Part shown: positions 23,591 through 32,726 of the stretch, piece after piece
How positions within the stretch are numbered: position 1 is the stretch's first letter
Layout: each line of letters opens with the position of its first letter
Notes under the pieces: model-generated
What the model saw: only the letters and a program-made list of their open reading frames with translations
Databases searched by the model: none
What the model was told of the DNA's origin: nothing
Translations under genes and position numbers: made by a program
Assembly (NCBI RefSeq): GCF_002305875.1
Contig: NZ_CP022098.1
Span: forward strand, 9,920,001 to 9,984,000
Origin: Cystobacter fuscus
GTDB taxonomy: Bacteria; Myxococcota; Myxococcia; Myxococcales; Myxococcaceae
Reading direction: 5' to 3'
DNA length: 64,000 nt

Positions 23591-25513
23591 ATGCAGTCCT
23601 TCAGCCTGCTCCTCCTGGTCCTTTCCGCGGCGTCGCAGCCGCCGGGTGATTCCCCGCCGCAGACGCCTCCCGCCGCGGAGGCCCGGCCGGCCGACCCCGA
23701 CGACAAGCCGGTGCTCGCGGGCTCCGCCCAGGACGCCGACCCCTCCCCGGCCGAGGACGCCGAGGAGCTGGAGGACGAATCGCTGGAGCTCGAGGAGATG
23801 AGGGCCCTGGAAGGCGCCACGTTGGATCCCGGGGCCCGGCCCGACGCCGAGGTGCTCCAGTCGCTGCGCCGCCTGGGGGTGGCCAACCCGCTGCGCCTGC
23901 GCATGCTGGATGCCCTGGAGGAGCCCACCTTCCGCGAGGACGAGGCGAGCGCGGAGCTGCCGCGCATCACCGACCTGTCCACCTTCGACGTCGCGCTCGT
24001 GCAGGCGCGCTACGACATCCCGGTGGAGATGCAGCCGCTGGTGGCCCAGTACATCCAGTTCTTCCAGGGGCCGGGCCGCAAGTGGTTCCGCAAGTGGGTG
24101 AGCCGCTCCACGCGCTACCTGCCCACGATGCAGCCCATCCTCGAGTCCCTGGGGCTGCCACGTGACACGGTGTACCTGGCGATGATCGAGAGCGGCTTCT
24201 CGCCCAGCGCCTACTCGTGGGCGCATGCCGCGGGCCCCTGGCAGTTCATCGCCAGCACCGGCCGCCAGTACGGCCTGCACCAGGACTTCTGGGTGGACGA
24301 GCGCAAGGATCCCATCAAGGCCACTTACGCCGCGGCGCGCTACCTCAAGGACCTGTACTCGGAGCTGGGCCACTGGTACCTCGCGTGGGCGGGCTACAAC
24401 ACGGGCAGCGGCCGGGTGCGCCGGCTCATGGAGCGCCACGGCACGTCCGACTTCTGGACCATCTCCGCGGAGAAGGGCCTGGCGACGGAGACCAAGCACT
24501 ACGTGCCCAAGCTCATCGCCGCGGCGCTCATCGCCAAGCACCCCAACGCCTTCGGCTTCGCCGAGGACGAGTTCGTCTACGAGTCGCCGCTGGCCTTCGA
24601 CGAGGTGAAGCTCACGGAGGCGGTGGACCTGGACGTGGTGGCGCGCGCGGCGGGCGCGAGCGTGCTGGAGGTGCAGGAGCTCAACCCCGAGCTGCGGCGC
24701 TGGTGCACCCCGCCCGCGAGCGCGAAGAACCCCTACACCCTGCGCCTGCCCCAGGGCACGCGGCAGCGCTTCACGGAGAACTTCGCCCAGCTCGCGACCA
24801 AGGATCGGCTGGCCTTCCGGGTCCACCGGGTCAAGCGCGGGGACACGCTGTCGCAGATCGCCCTCAACTACGGCACCGCGCCCGAGGCCATCCTGCAGAT
24901 GAACCAGCTCAAGAGCCTGCGCACGCTGCGGGTGAACGCCGAGCTGGTCATCCCGGTGCCCGTGGGCCGCCCGAGCAAGGAGAGCACCACCGAGAGCGCC
25001 CTGGCGCGCAAGGTGGCGCAGGCGCGGCGCAGCGGCGTGACGGTGCCCCGCCCCGAGGACGAGGTGCCCGCCGGCACGCCCCGCGGCCCCGTGGCCGTCG
25101 GCCCCATCAAGACGGAGGTCATCAACGGGCGCAAGCGCATCACCTACGGCGTGCAGTCCGGCGACAGCCTGTGGGCCATCGCCCAGCGCTTCCAGGTGGC
25201 GGTGGACGACGTGCGCAAGTGGAACAACCTCACCGTGCGCGCGAGCAAGCGCGCCCTGAAGGTGGGCTCGGTGCTGTACGTCTGGCCGAGCAACACCCCC
25301 GCCCCGGTGGTGGAGCGCGCGGGCACCGTCGTCGCCGCCCAGAAGGCCCCCACCGGCCGCACCGGCACCGTGCACTCGCTCGCCGCCGGCGAGTCCGTGT
25401 GGAGCGTGGCCCAGCGCTACGGCATCACCGTCGAGGACATCAAGCGCTGGAACCACATCACCGACACCAGCCGCCTGCCCACCGGTCTCAAGCTCACGGT
25501 GAGCGCGCCGTAG
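23591..25513 (+). CDS. MltD-like lytic transglycosylase with three LysM repeats
   Basis: 640 residues with a short signal peptide (MQSFSLLLLVLSAASQ) and a Pro/Glu-rich linker to about residue 80. The SLT domain has the catalytic glutamate in MIESGFSPSAYSWAHAAGPW (about residue 200) and the later motifs ATYAAARYLKDLY and WYLAWAGYNTGSGRVRRLM. Three LysM modules follow: HRVKRGDTLSQIALNYG, YGVQSGDSLWAIAQRFQ and HSLAAGESVWSVAQRYG, each followed by the WN/NxL region. Such enzymes cleave the glycan strands of peptidoglycan in the envelope. It stands alone, convergent with the AAA ATPase across a strong hairpin. Confidence 0.9.
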   Translation: MQSFSLLLLVLSAASQPPGDSPPQTPPAAEARPADPDDKPVLAGSAQDADPSPAEDAEELEDESLELEEMRALEGATLDPGARPDAEVLQSLRRLGVANPLRLRMLDALEEPTFREDEASAELPRITDLSTFDVALVQARYDIPVEMQPLVAQYIQFFQGPGRKWFRKWVSRSTRYLPTMQPILESLGLPRDTVYLAMIESGFSPSAYSWAHAAGPWQFIASTGRQYGLHQDFWVDERKDPIKATYAAARYLKDLYSELGHWYLAWAGYNTGSGRVRRLMERHGTSDFWTISAEKGLATETKHYVPKLIAAALIAKHPNAFGFAEDEFVYESPLAFDEVKLTEAVDLDVVARAAGASVLEVQELNPELRRWCTPPASAKNPYTLRLPQGTRQRFTENFAQLATKDRLAFRVHRVKRGDTLSQIALNYGTAPEAILQMNQLKSLRTLRVNAELVIPVPVGRPSKESTTESALARKVAQARRSGVTVPRPEDEVPAGTPRGPVAVGPIKTEVINGRKRITYGVQSGDSLWAIAQRFQVAVDDVRKWNNLTVRASKRALKVGSVLYVWPSNTPAPVVERAGTVVAAQKAPTGRTGTVHSLAAGESVWSVAQRYGITVEDIKRWNHITDTSRLPTGLKLTVSAP

Positions 25514-25525
25514 TCCTCCAGGCGC

Positions 25526-25550
25526 GGGCGGGGGAGCCCATCCCCCGCCC
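25526..25550. terminator. Bidirectional terminator-like hairpin between convergent genes
   Basis: GGGCGGGGGA (25526-25535) pairs perfectly with TCCCCCGCCC (25541-25550) over a 5-base loop. It sits exactly between the stops of the transglycosylase (25513) and the AAA ATPase (25557). No U-run follows on either strand. Confidence 0.6.
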
Positions 25551-25556
25551 CGGGAC

Positions 25557-27311
25557 TCACCCCTGCTCGAGCAGGTTCTTGAGCTCGCGCACGCGGCGGG
25601 TGATGTGGTCGCGGTCCAGCCGGCGGAAGCTCTCCGGGAGCAGCTCGCGGCTGGTGCACTCCTGCACCGCCACCAGGTTCTGCAGCTCGATCTCCAGCGG
25701 GTAGCTGGGCGGCACGAAGTCCTCGAAGACGGCCTTCAGGTCCTCCACGGTGGCCTGCTCCCGGCCTTGCGCGAGCGCCCGGAAGCGCGTGCGCACGAGC
25801 ACCGCCTCCATGTCCGCGCCGCTGAGCTGGCGCGTGCCCGTGGGAATCAGCTCGGAGATGGAGGGCACCTCGAGCTTCAGGCCCGTCTTCTTCTGCATCA
25901 CCTTGAAGAGCTCCTCCCGCTCGGCCTCCGTCTCCGGATAGAAGAGCGCGAGGTGCTCCTCGGCGCGGCCCTGGCGCTTCAAGTCGATGGGCAACAGGTC
26001 CGGCCGCGCCGTCATCAGGAACCAGACGATCTTCCCGCGGTACACCGTGTTGCCCATGAACGAGGCGATGGAGCCGAACACGCGGCTGCTCGTGCCCGAG
26101 TCCCCGCCCGAGTCGCGGTTGCCCAGGAACGTGTCCGCCTCGTCCACCATCACCGCCACCGGCCAGAGCGCCTTGAGCAGGTTGAAGATCTTCTCCAGGT
26201 TGCTCTCGGTGACGCCCTGCCACTGGCTGCGGAAGTTGAGGAACTTCACCACGGGGATGCCAATCTCCCCGGCGAAACACGACACGAGGAACGTCTTGCC
26301 CGTGCCCACCGGGCCGCTCACGAGGTAGCCCATGGGCATCACCTCCATGCGGCCCTTCTTCAGGGCATTGGCCGCCCCGCGCAGCATCTCCTTGGCCTTG
26401 GCGTGGCCCGCCACCGCGTCCAGCGTGTTCACCGGCTCGATGAACTCGAGCAGTCCGTGGCACTCGGCCTGGATGAGCTCCTTCTTCTTCTCCTTGAGCT
26501 GCTCGGTGGTGATGCGAATCCCGCGCTCGAGCGCCTCGGTGAGCACCCGGTCCAGGTTGATGCGCGACAGGCCCGCCGTCATCTTCGCCAGGGCGGCCAG
26601 CGGCACGTCCGACACCGCCGCGAGCTTCTTGCCCTCGAGCTTGTAGCGCACGTACTCCAGGCGCTCCTCCTCCATGGGCAGGGGCAGCTCCAGGGGCGCC
26701 ACGTAGGGGTTGCGCGACAGGCGCGGGGAGATGTCCGCCAGGTTCTCCGCCAGCAGCACCACCGACACGTCGCCCGCGAGGAACTGGGGATCGTGCGCCC
26801 ACTTCTCCAGCGTGGCCAGCACGAAGCGGTCCTCGGCCGACAGGTGGCTCATCTCCCCGCCGGGCGCCAGCGTCTCGGCGAAGTCGATGATGAGCGCGAG
26901 CGAGCGGCCCTCGCTCAGGCGCATGCGCAGGAAGTTCTCGAGGATTTGCAGCGCCCGGGCCGGATCCCTCGGCAGGCTCTTGGCGTAGTCGGTGCCATAG
27001 AGCGCGTCGTAGCCGGCCATGGTGCGCTGCAGCTCCTTCTGCGTGTCCGGCGAGGAGGAGCGGATGCCCGAGGAGCGGTCATAGAAGAGGACGTGGTCGC
27101 GCCCGCCGAAGAGCTCCTCGGCGAGGAACGTGCGCAGGGTGCCGAAACCCCGGCTGCCATCCTCCTGGGTGAGCGGCTGCAGGTCCCTCACCGCCCCGTA
27201 GAGCAGGAAGGTGTTGACGGTTTTCGTGTAGTACTTCTGGGCGAGCTTGCGCGCCCAAACGGGCAGCTCCGCGAGCGGATCCGCCGCGTCCCCCTTGCGT
27301 GCCTTGGTCAC
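25557..27311 (-). CDS. AAA+ ATPase (Ycf46/CDC48-like)
   Basis: 584 residues. The N-terminal half (residues 1-270) resembles a degenerate ATPase-like domain (NTFLLYGAVRDLQPL, ALIIDFAETLAPGG, ENLADISPRLSRNPY). The C-terminal half is a true AAA+ module: Walker A SGPVGTGKTFLV at about 328-339, Walker B AVMVDEADTFLG at about 384-395, sensor 1 WFLMTARPDLLP, and an arginine-rich QGRAEEHLALFYP segment. The C-terminal lid reads LSGADMEAVLVRTRFRAL. This two-part layout is that of Ycf46-type ATPases, whose substrate is not known. It lies 80 bases after the kinase stop on the same strand and may be co-transcribed. Confidence 0.8.
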   Translation of the reverse strand: MTKARKGDAADPLAELPVWARKLAQKYYTKTVNTFLLYGAVRDLQPLTQEDGSRGFGTLRTFLAEELFGGRDHVLFYDRSSGIRSSSPDTQKELQRTMAGYDALYGTDYAKSLPRDPARALQILENFLRMRLSEGRSLALIIDFAETLAPGGEMSHLSAEDRFVLATLEKWAHDPQFLAGDVSVVLLAENLADISPRLSRNPYVAPLELPLPMEEERLEYVRYKLEGKKLAAVSDVPLAALAKMTAGLSRINLDRVLTEALERGIRITTEQLKEKKKELIQAECHGLLEFIEPVNTLDAVAGHAKAKEMLRGAANALKKGRMEVMPMGYLVSGPVGTGKTFLVSCFAGEIGIPVVKFLNFRSQWQGVTESNLEKIFNLLKALWPVAVMVDEADTFLGNRDSGGDSGTSSRVFGSIASFMGNTVYRGKIVWFLMTARPDLLPIDLKRQGRAEEHLALFYPETEAEREELFKVMQKKTGLKLEVPSISELIPTGTRQLSGADMEAVLVRTRFRALAQGREQATVEDLKAVFEDFVPPSYPLEIELQNLVAVQECTSRELLPESFRRLDRDHITRRVRELKNLLEQG

Positions 27312-27391
27312 GGACTTGCCTCTCCGGCCCCTCGTGGGGGCACTCGCGCCCTCCCACGAGGGGAAGGGCGCCTGTGTTCTGGTGGCGAGGA

Positions 27392-29854
27392 CTACCTACA
27401 ACCGCGCTGCTTCTTCAGCCGCTCGTTCACCCTGTTGCTCTTGGGCGCCACGCGCACGTCCACGTCGTCGTAGCAGCGCAGCTTGAGGCTCACCTGCGTC
27501 ACACCGGACGGCAGGCGCACCAGCGCGGGCGTCTGGCCCCACTCCTTGCCCCCAGCGACGATGGTGGCGCCGGACGGGGAGGACTGCACGTCCACCTCGA
27601 AGGTGTCCGACTCCAGCCGCAGCTGCACCTGGGTGGGCTTGTCGCCCGCGCTCAGGCGGACGTTCTGTCGGGCCGGCTTGAAGCCGGGGGCGCTCGCCTC
27701 CACCAGCACATCCGTGTCCGCCGGCGCCTCCCCCACGTAGATGGAGGAGGAGCCCTTGGCGCGCACCACCTTGCCATCCACCTTCAGCTCCGCGTCCGGA
27801 GGCTGGGTGACGACGAGCATCTGGGCCGTGCGCGCCTCGCGCTCCAGCTCCACCGGAACCGTCGTGGCCGCCGTGCCCTGGGCGATCTCCACGCTGCGCG
27901 TGAAGGTCCGATAGCCCTCGGCGCTCACCATGATCATCGCGGGACCCGCGGGCACCTGTTGGAACAGGGCACCCTTCTTGGGCACATCCAGGTCCGTGCC
28001 GTTGAAGCTCACGCGCGCATTGGCCTGCACGCCGGCGGGCAGCTCCATCAGGAGGTAGCCCGTGGGGGCCGGCCGCAGCACCAGGTAGCCCACCCCGAGC
28101 AGCACCACGAGCCCCACGGCGGCCAGGGCCGCCAGGAGCGGCAGGCGGTTGGCGGGAGGAGCCGCCGACTCCACGTTGCGCGCGGAGGTGGCCGATCTCG
28201 GCGCGGTGGCCGGGCGCGCGGGAGCCGTGGGCGCGGCATCCGGGGGAGCGGTCAGCAGCAGCTCATCCGTCCGGTCCTCCGGAGGAGGCGGCGCCACCGG
28301 CGGCGGCGGCCGGGAAGCCACCGCGGGAATGGAGCTCAGCGAGGCCCGGGGCGGAACGGCCGGCTCGTCCGTCCGGCTCACGCGCGGCATGCCGTCCATG
28401 GTGTTGCGCGCCTGGCGGGCCACGGTGGTGCTCTCCGCGGCGGAGGGCGCGAGCGACGGAGACGGCCGCGCGGGAGGAGGAATACTCGCCGTGAGCCGCG
28501 GCAGCGACGGGCGCTGCAGGGGCTGTTCGGTGATGACGGGCGCGCGCGGCACCTCGACGGGCGTCACCGTGCGGCCCGGCCCCACCAGCCCGGGCTGCGT
28601 GTTCGGCTCGTCGTCGTCGTCGTACTCGGACTCGGGGCCCATCACCTGCGTCGCCCCGGACTCCTCGCGCGGATTGAACGGCACGGCCACGGGGGCCGCC
28701 GTCAGCTTGGGCATGGAGGCCAGCGTGGGCGAGCGGCGCACCGCTCCCGAATGAGGCCCCCCGGAGGGCGGCGCGGCCTGCGGCACCGGCGGCAGGCTCG
28801 TCTGCACCGGCGCGGGGGGCGCCGACGACGTGCCTCCCTCGATCGCGCTCAACATGCTCTCGGGGGCGGCGATCTCCGCGTACTCCTGCAGCCGCTGCTT
28901 CTCGCGCTCCACGTCCTCCGCGAAGGTGGACTTCATGTACTGCATGAGGTCCTTGCGGCTGAAGATGGACTCGGAGGTGATGAGGAAGCGCTGGAGGTCA
29001 TCCCCCAGCTCGTTGGCGTACTGGTAGCGCTCGTCCACGTCGCGCGCGAGCGCCTTGAGGACGATCTTCTCCAGCGCCTCGGGGATGCGGCGGTTGTAGG
29101 CGCTCGGCGGCACGACCTCGGCCTTGCGCACCTTCTCCAGGACGCTGAAGTCGCTGTCGCCCACGAAGAGCCGCTCGCCGGTGAGCATCTCGTAGAGGCA
29201 CACGCCGATGGCGAAGATGTCCGAGCGCCGGTCCAACGGCAGGCCACGGATCTGCTCCGGGCTCATGTAGCCGAACTTGCCCTTGAGGATGCCGGCCTGC
29301 GTCTTGGTCGCCTTGCCCGCCGCCTTGGCGATGCCGAAGTCGATGACCTTCACCTCCCCCTCGAAGGAGATGAGGATGTTCTGCGGCGAGATGTCGCGGT
29401 GGACGATGTTCATGTCCCGCCCCATCCCGTCCTTCTTGCGGTGGGCGTAGTCCAGGCCCTCGCACATCTTGGACACCACGTAGGCCACCAGCGGCACCGG
29501 CGCCGGTTCGCTCTTCTTGCGGCCGCGGTCGAAGATGGCCCGCATGTCCTTGCCGGGGATGTACTCCATCGCGATGAAGTAGTTGTTCGCGATCTGCCCC
29601 AGCTCCTCGATCTTCGCGATGTTGGCGTGATTCAGCTGCACGCTGATCTTCGCCTCGTCGATGAACATCGAGATGAACTCGTCATCCTCGGCGATGTTGG
29701 GGAGGATGCGCTTGATGGCGACGAGGCGCTCGAAGCCGCCCGCGCCGAACATCTTCCCGCGCCACACCTCCGCCATGCCACCGATGTTGATTCGGTCAAG
29801 GAGGAGGTATTTCCCAAACGGGATGGGTTGCCGCTTCGGTTGAGTGGTCGTCAC
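27392..29854 (-). CDS. Ser/Thr protein kinase with transmembrane helix and PEGA domains
   Basis: 820 residues from GTG 29854, placed just before the kinase domain (PIPFGKYLLLDRINIGGMAE); an upstream ATG at 29950 would add 32 Pro-rich residues. The kinase domain is complete: VAIKRIL lysine, catalytic loop IVHRDISPQNIL (about 150; HRDIS is usual in this class), DFG as VIDFGIAK (about 170), and GYMSPEQI. A Pro/Ser-rich linker runs to about residue 575, then one membrane helix (LPLLAALAAVGLVVLLGVGYLVL). The extracytoplasmic part has PEGA-like modules (GYLLMELPAGVQANARVSFNG, VTQPPDAELKVDGKVV, VDVQSSPSGATIVAGGKEWG). The signal and target are unknown. Confidence 0.9.
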   Translation of the reverse strand: MTTTQPKRQPIPFGKYLLLDRINIGGMAEVWRGKMFGAGGFERLVAIKRILPNIAEDDEFISMFIDEAKISVQLNHANIAKIEELGQIANNYFIAMEYIPGKDMRAIFDRGRKKSEPAPVPLVAYVVSKMCEGLDYAHRKKDGMGRDMNIVHRDISPQNILISFEGEVKVIDFGIAKAAGKATKTQAGILKGKFGYMSPEQIRGLPLDRRSDIFAIGVCLYEMLTGERLFVGDSDFSVLEKVRKAEVVPPSAYNRRIPEALEKIVLKALARDVDERYQYANELGDDLQRFLITSESIFSRKDLMQYMKSTFAEDVEREKQRLQEYAEIAAPESMLSAIEGGTSSAPPAPVQTSLPPVPQAAPPSGGPHSGAVRRSPTLASMPKLTAAPVAVPFNPREESGATQVMGPESEYDDDDEPNTQPGLVGPGRTVTPVEVPRAPVITEQPLQRPSLPRLTASIPPPARPSPSLAPSAAESTTVARQARNTMDGMPRVSRTDEPAVPPRASLSSIPAVASRPPPPVAPPPPEDRTDELLLTAPPDAAPTAPARPATAPRSATSARNVESAAPPANRLPLLAALAAVGLVVLLGVGYLVLRPAPTGYLLMELPAGVQANARVSFNGTDLDVPKKGALFQQVPAGPAMIMVSAEGYRTFTRSVEIAQGTAATTVPVELEREARTAQMLVVTQPPDAELKVDGKVVRAKGSSSIYVGEAPADTDVLVEASAPGFKPARQNVRLSAGDKPTQVQLRLESDTFEVDVQSSPSGATIVAGGKEWGQTPALVRLPSGVTQVSLKLRCYDDVDVRVAPKSNRVNERLKKQRGCR

Positions 29855-29953
29855 GGGCGCACGAGGCTCGGGGGGTTCGGGACCGGAGCCTATCGACCGC
29901 CCATCCACAGGGTCAACCGCGCGTGACGTCCCCCCTCCCCTCGGCACCACGCG

Positions 29954-30754
29954 TCAGGGCGGAGGAACGGGCTCCCGCGCCCCCACGTCGGGTGTCTCCG
30001 ACCCGCCCGGAGGCGTCCGACCCCCGGGCGTCTCCCCGAAGGGCGCCTCCGCTCCGGGCGGTGGCTCCTCCTCCGGGGGCAGGGGCTGGATGAGCGCGAA
30101 GGACGTGTTCCCCTCCGAGGACAGCACCTCGGGGAGGCCAAAGCGCTTGCCGGCCGGGAGGGCGACCAGGGAGACCCAGGCCCGCTCGGCACCGGGGGCC
30201 ACGCAGTAGATGAAGGTGCCCACCTCCAGGCCCGGAGCCTGCTCGACGGGCCCCTGGCACCCCTGGCGCACCTGGAGCGACCAGGCGAACGCCCGCACAC
30301 CGCGTATCAGGTAGGGCGGCTGGCCCATGCCCTCGACCACCGGACGCAGCACCTCGGGCGAGGTGGGGACCTTGTTCCCGCGCACCAGCGGCTCGACCTG
30401 CTCCCGGAAGCGCCCCAGGGACAGGAAGGCCACGTCCTCGGAGCGCAGGGGCATCTGGTTCTCCGAGAGCACCAGGTCGAAGAAGAGCGCGGTCACCAGG
30501 ACGATGGGCAGCAGCCGGTAGCCCTTGAAGCCCTCGCCCCGGCCCCGCGTCAGCCCCCACACTCCCACCCCGAGTGCTCCGAGCATCACGCAGAGCACCA
30601 CCGCGGGCCAGACGAGGGGAGGCGGCGCGAGGAAGGCGGACACCTCGGCGCTCCGGGCGCGCAGGGCGTCCAGCAGGTCCCCCCCATAGAGCCAGCAGAG
30701 GACGAGCAGACACACGAGGTTGGTGAGAAGAGTCTGGCGCGAGGGGAGCGTCAT
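29954..30754 (-). CDS. Hypothetical membrane protein of the ABC-exporter operon
   Basis: 266 residues with three hydrophobic helices in the first 105 residues (LLTNLVCLLVLCWLYGG, WPAVVLCVMLGALGVGVWGL, LLPIVLVTALFFDLVL). An extracytoplasmic domain follows with RGVRAFAWSLQVRQGCQGP and a second Cys (GTFIYCVAP), perhaps a disulfide. The C-terminus is Pro/Gly-rich and disordered. I do not recognise a family. It overlaps the permease gene by 4 bp (30751-30754), so it is the last member of a four-gene unit: lipoprotein, ATPase, permease, this protein. A 99-base gap separates it from the kinase. Confidence 0.65.
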   Translation of the reverse strand: MTLPSRQTLLTNLVCLLVLCWLYGGDLLDALRARSAEVSAFLAPPPLVWPAVVLCVMLGALGVGVWGLTRGRGEGFKGYRLLPIVLVTALFFDLVLSENQMPLRSEDVAFLSLGRFREQVEPLVRGNKVPTSPEVLRPVVEGMGQPPYLIRGVRAFAWSLQVRQGCQGPVEQAPGLEVGTFIYCVAPGAERAWVSLVALPAGKRFGLPEVLSSEGNTSFALIQPLPPEEEPPPGAEAPFGETPGGRTPPGGSETPDVGAREPVPPP

Positions 30755-32034
30755 CCGGCGAGCGTGCGTGCGGGGTCCGTGGCGGCGGCGCGATGGCTGG
30801 GGAACCAGGCGCCCGCCACCGCGGCGAGCAACCCGAGCCCCATCCCTCCCACCACCACCGTCCAGGGGAAGGAGAAGAAGCTGTCGGGCTTGAAGGGGAA
30901 CTCGGGCAGCCAGGTGGCGGCGAGCCGATCGATGAGCAGGGCCAGCAGGAGCGCGGCGAGGGTGCCCAGCACGCCGCCGGCGAGGCCCACCACGCCCGCC
31001 TCGGCCAGGACGATGTTGCGCACGTCCGCGCGCGAGGCGCCCACGGCCTGCATGACGCCGATCTCCCGGGCCCGCGCGCGCACGGACGCGCTCAGCGCGT
31101 GGGCGATGTTCACCGCCGCGAGCACGCAGATGAGGATGGACAAGAGCGCCAGGGCGGACGTGACGAGCGTCACCGCCGCGCCCACGTTCTCCGCGAGCCG
31201 CCGCTCCTGGTCGTCGATCTCCAGGCCCATGCCCCGCACCGCCGCCATCAACTCCGACACCCGGCCGGGGCTCGTGGCCACCAGGGTGACGCCGGAGTAC
31301 GTCTCCGTGTCCTGGCCCAGCTCACGGTTGAGGCGCACGGCCACCTCCAGCGGCAGGGTGATGCCCGCGAGCAGCGCCCGGTCCGAGGTGCCCACCACCT
31401 GCGCCTGGGCGGAGATGACGGGCACGTTGGGCAGCGGCGCGGAGACATAGGAGCGGTTGAAGTCCACCGGCAAGAGGAAGCCCTGGAGCATCTGCGGCGA
31501 GAGCCTCGGCAGTCCGCGGGCCGGGGCGAAGGTGTTGTTGTAGATCTCCAGCAGGCGCGAGGAGATGAGCACCGGCAGCGGCTGGCCCGGCCCCGCGTCC
31601 ACGAACTTCTCGCGCGGCACGTCCCCCTCGACGAGCCCGGGATCCACCCCCACCACGAGCAGATCCATGCCCATGCGCAGCCGGCGGCCGAAGAAGTCCC
31701 CGTTGTAGAGGCTCGCCGCGGGGGCGCGCACGTTCATCTTCCGGTACACCTTCTCCACGCCGGGCAACGCCTGGAGCCGCTCCACCATCACCGTGTCCAG
31801 CCGGCCCCCTCCCAGGAGCGAGCCGAGCGACACCGTGGGCGGCACCACGTCCACCAGCCGCGCATCGGAGGGGAAGACGCGCTCGCGGATGACGCGGCCC
31901 ACGCCCAGGCCCAGCCCCACGAAGAAGACGAGCGCCCCCACGCCCATGGCCACGCCGAAGGCCGAGAAGAACGCGCCCCGCCGCTCGCGCGCCAGGCTCA
32001 GCCGCACCAGTCTCGACAGCGCCGCGAGCCTCAT
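30751..32034 (-). CDS. ABC transporter permease (MacB/FtsX-like)
   Basis: 427 residues. One N-terminal transmembrane helix (FFSAFGVAMGVGALVFFVGLGLG) is followed by a periplasmic MacB-like domain of about 210 residues, then three C-terminal helices (AAVTLVTSALALLSILICVLAAVNIA, LAEAGVVGLAGGVLGTLAALLLALL, WTVVVGGMGLGLLAAVAGAWF). The FtsX signature EIGVMQAVGASRADVRNIVLAEAG lies between the first and second of these. The layout is that of exporters of the LolC/E and MacB class. It overlaps its ATPase and the next gene by 4 bp each. The cargo is unknown; a lipoprotein or envelope-stress role is the general expectation. Confidence 0.85.
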   Translation of the reverse strand: MRLAALSRLVRLSLARERRGAFFSAFGVAMGVGALVFFVGLGLGVGRVIRERVFPSDARLVDVVPPTVSLGSLLGGGRLDTVMVERLQALPGVEKVYRKMNVRAPAASLYNGDFFGRRLRMGMDLLVVGVDPGLVEGDVPREKFVDAGPGQPLPVLISSRLLEIYNNTFAPARGLPRLSPQMLQGFLLPVDFNRSYVSAPLPNVPVISAQAQVVGTSDRALLAGITLPLEVAVRLNRELGQDTETYSGVTLVATSPGRVSELMAAVRGMGLEIDDQERRLAENVGAAVTLVTSALALLSILICVLAAVNIAHALSASVRARAREIGVMQAVGASRADVRNIVLAEAGVVGLAGGVLGTLAALLLALLIDRLAATWLPEFPFKPDSFFSFPWTVVVGGMGLGLLAAVAGAWFPSHRAAATDPARTLAG

Positions 32035-32726
32035 GACTGCCCTCCCGCCAGCAGGGGCCGGGCTTCCTCCACCAGCCGACCCTCCTTGAGCCGCAGCACG
32101 CGCCGCGCCGCCGAGCTCATGCGATCCTCGTGCGTGACGGCCAGCAGCGTGAGGCCCTCGCGGTGCAGCTCCTGGAAGAGCGAGATGACGCCCGCGCCCG
32201 TGGCGGCGTCGAGGTTGCCGGTGGGCTCGTCACACAGCAGCAGCTTGGGGCCCGTGAAGAGCGCCCGGGCGATGGCCACGCGCTGGCGCTCGCCTCCGGA
32301 CAGCCGCACCGGCGTGCGATCCTTCTTCGCCAGGAGGCCCACCCGGTCGAGCAGTGCCTCGGCGCGCTTGCGCGCGTCGACGGGCGCGGCGCCGAAGTGC
32401 GAGGGCATGAGCACGTTCTCCACCGCGGACAGGTTGGGGATGAGGTGGAAGGACTGGAAGACGAAGCCCACGTGCTGGTTGCGGAAGCGCGCGAGCGCCG
32501 GCTCCTTCAAGCCGGTCAGCTTCACGCCCGCCACCTCCACCTCGCCCTGGTAGTGCACGTCCAGGCCGCCGAGCAGGTGCAGCAGCGTGGACTTGCCACT
32601 GCCGGACGGGCCCACCACGGCCACGAAGTCCCCCTGCTCCATGTCCAGCGACAGGCCATCGAGCACGCGCACCTCGCTGCCCTCGCCGTCCTGGTAGCGT
32701 TTGACGATGTCGCGCGCGCGGATCAC
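32031..32726 (-). CDS. ABC transporter ATP-binding protein (LolD/MacB type)
   Basis: 231 residues. Walker A GPSGSGKST at 39-47, Q-loop VFQSFHLIP, signature LSGGERQRVAIARAL, Walker B KLLLCDEPTGNLD, and the H-loop in LLAVTHEDRM are all intact. The DEPTGNLD form and the short length are typical of LolD/MacB/FtsE ATPases. It is translationally coupled to the permease (4-bp overlap at 32031-32034) and to the upstream lipoprotein (32723-32726). Confidence 0.9.
   Translation of the reverse strand: MIRARDIVKRYQDGEGSEVRVLDGLSLDMEQGDFVAVVGPSGSGKSTLLHLLGGLDVHYQGEVEVAGVKLTGLKEPALARFRNQHVGFVFQSFHLIPNLSAVENVLMPSHFGAAPVDARKRAEALLDRVGLLAKKDRTPVRLSGGERQRVAIARALFTGPKLLLCDEPTGNLDAATGAGVISLFQELHREGLTLLAVTHEDRMSSAARRVLRLKEGRLVEEARPLLAGGQS

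Noticed and set aside
27299-29926. An 875-codon open frame on the + strand opposite the PEGA kinase.
   Set aside because: Its composition (His/Arg/Gly-rich, no domains) is the usual antisense shadow of a GC-rich gene, and the kinase on the minus strand has clear motifs.
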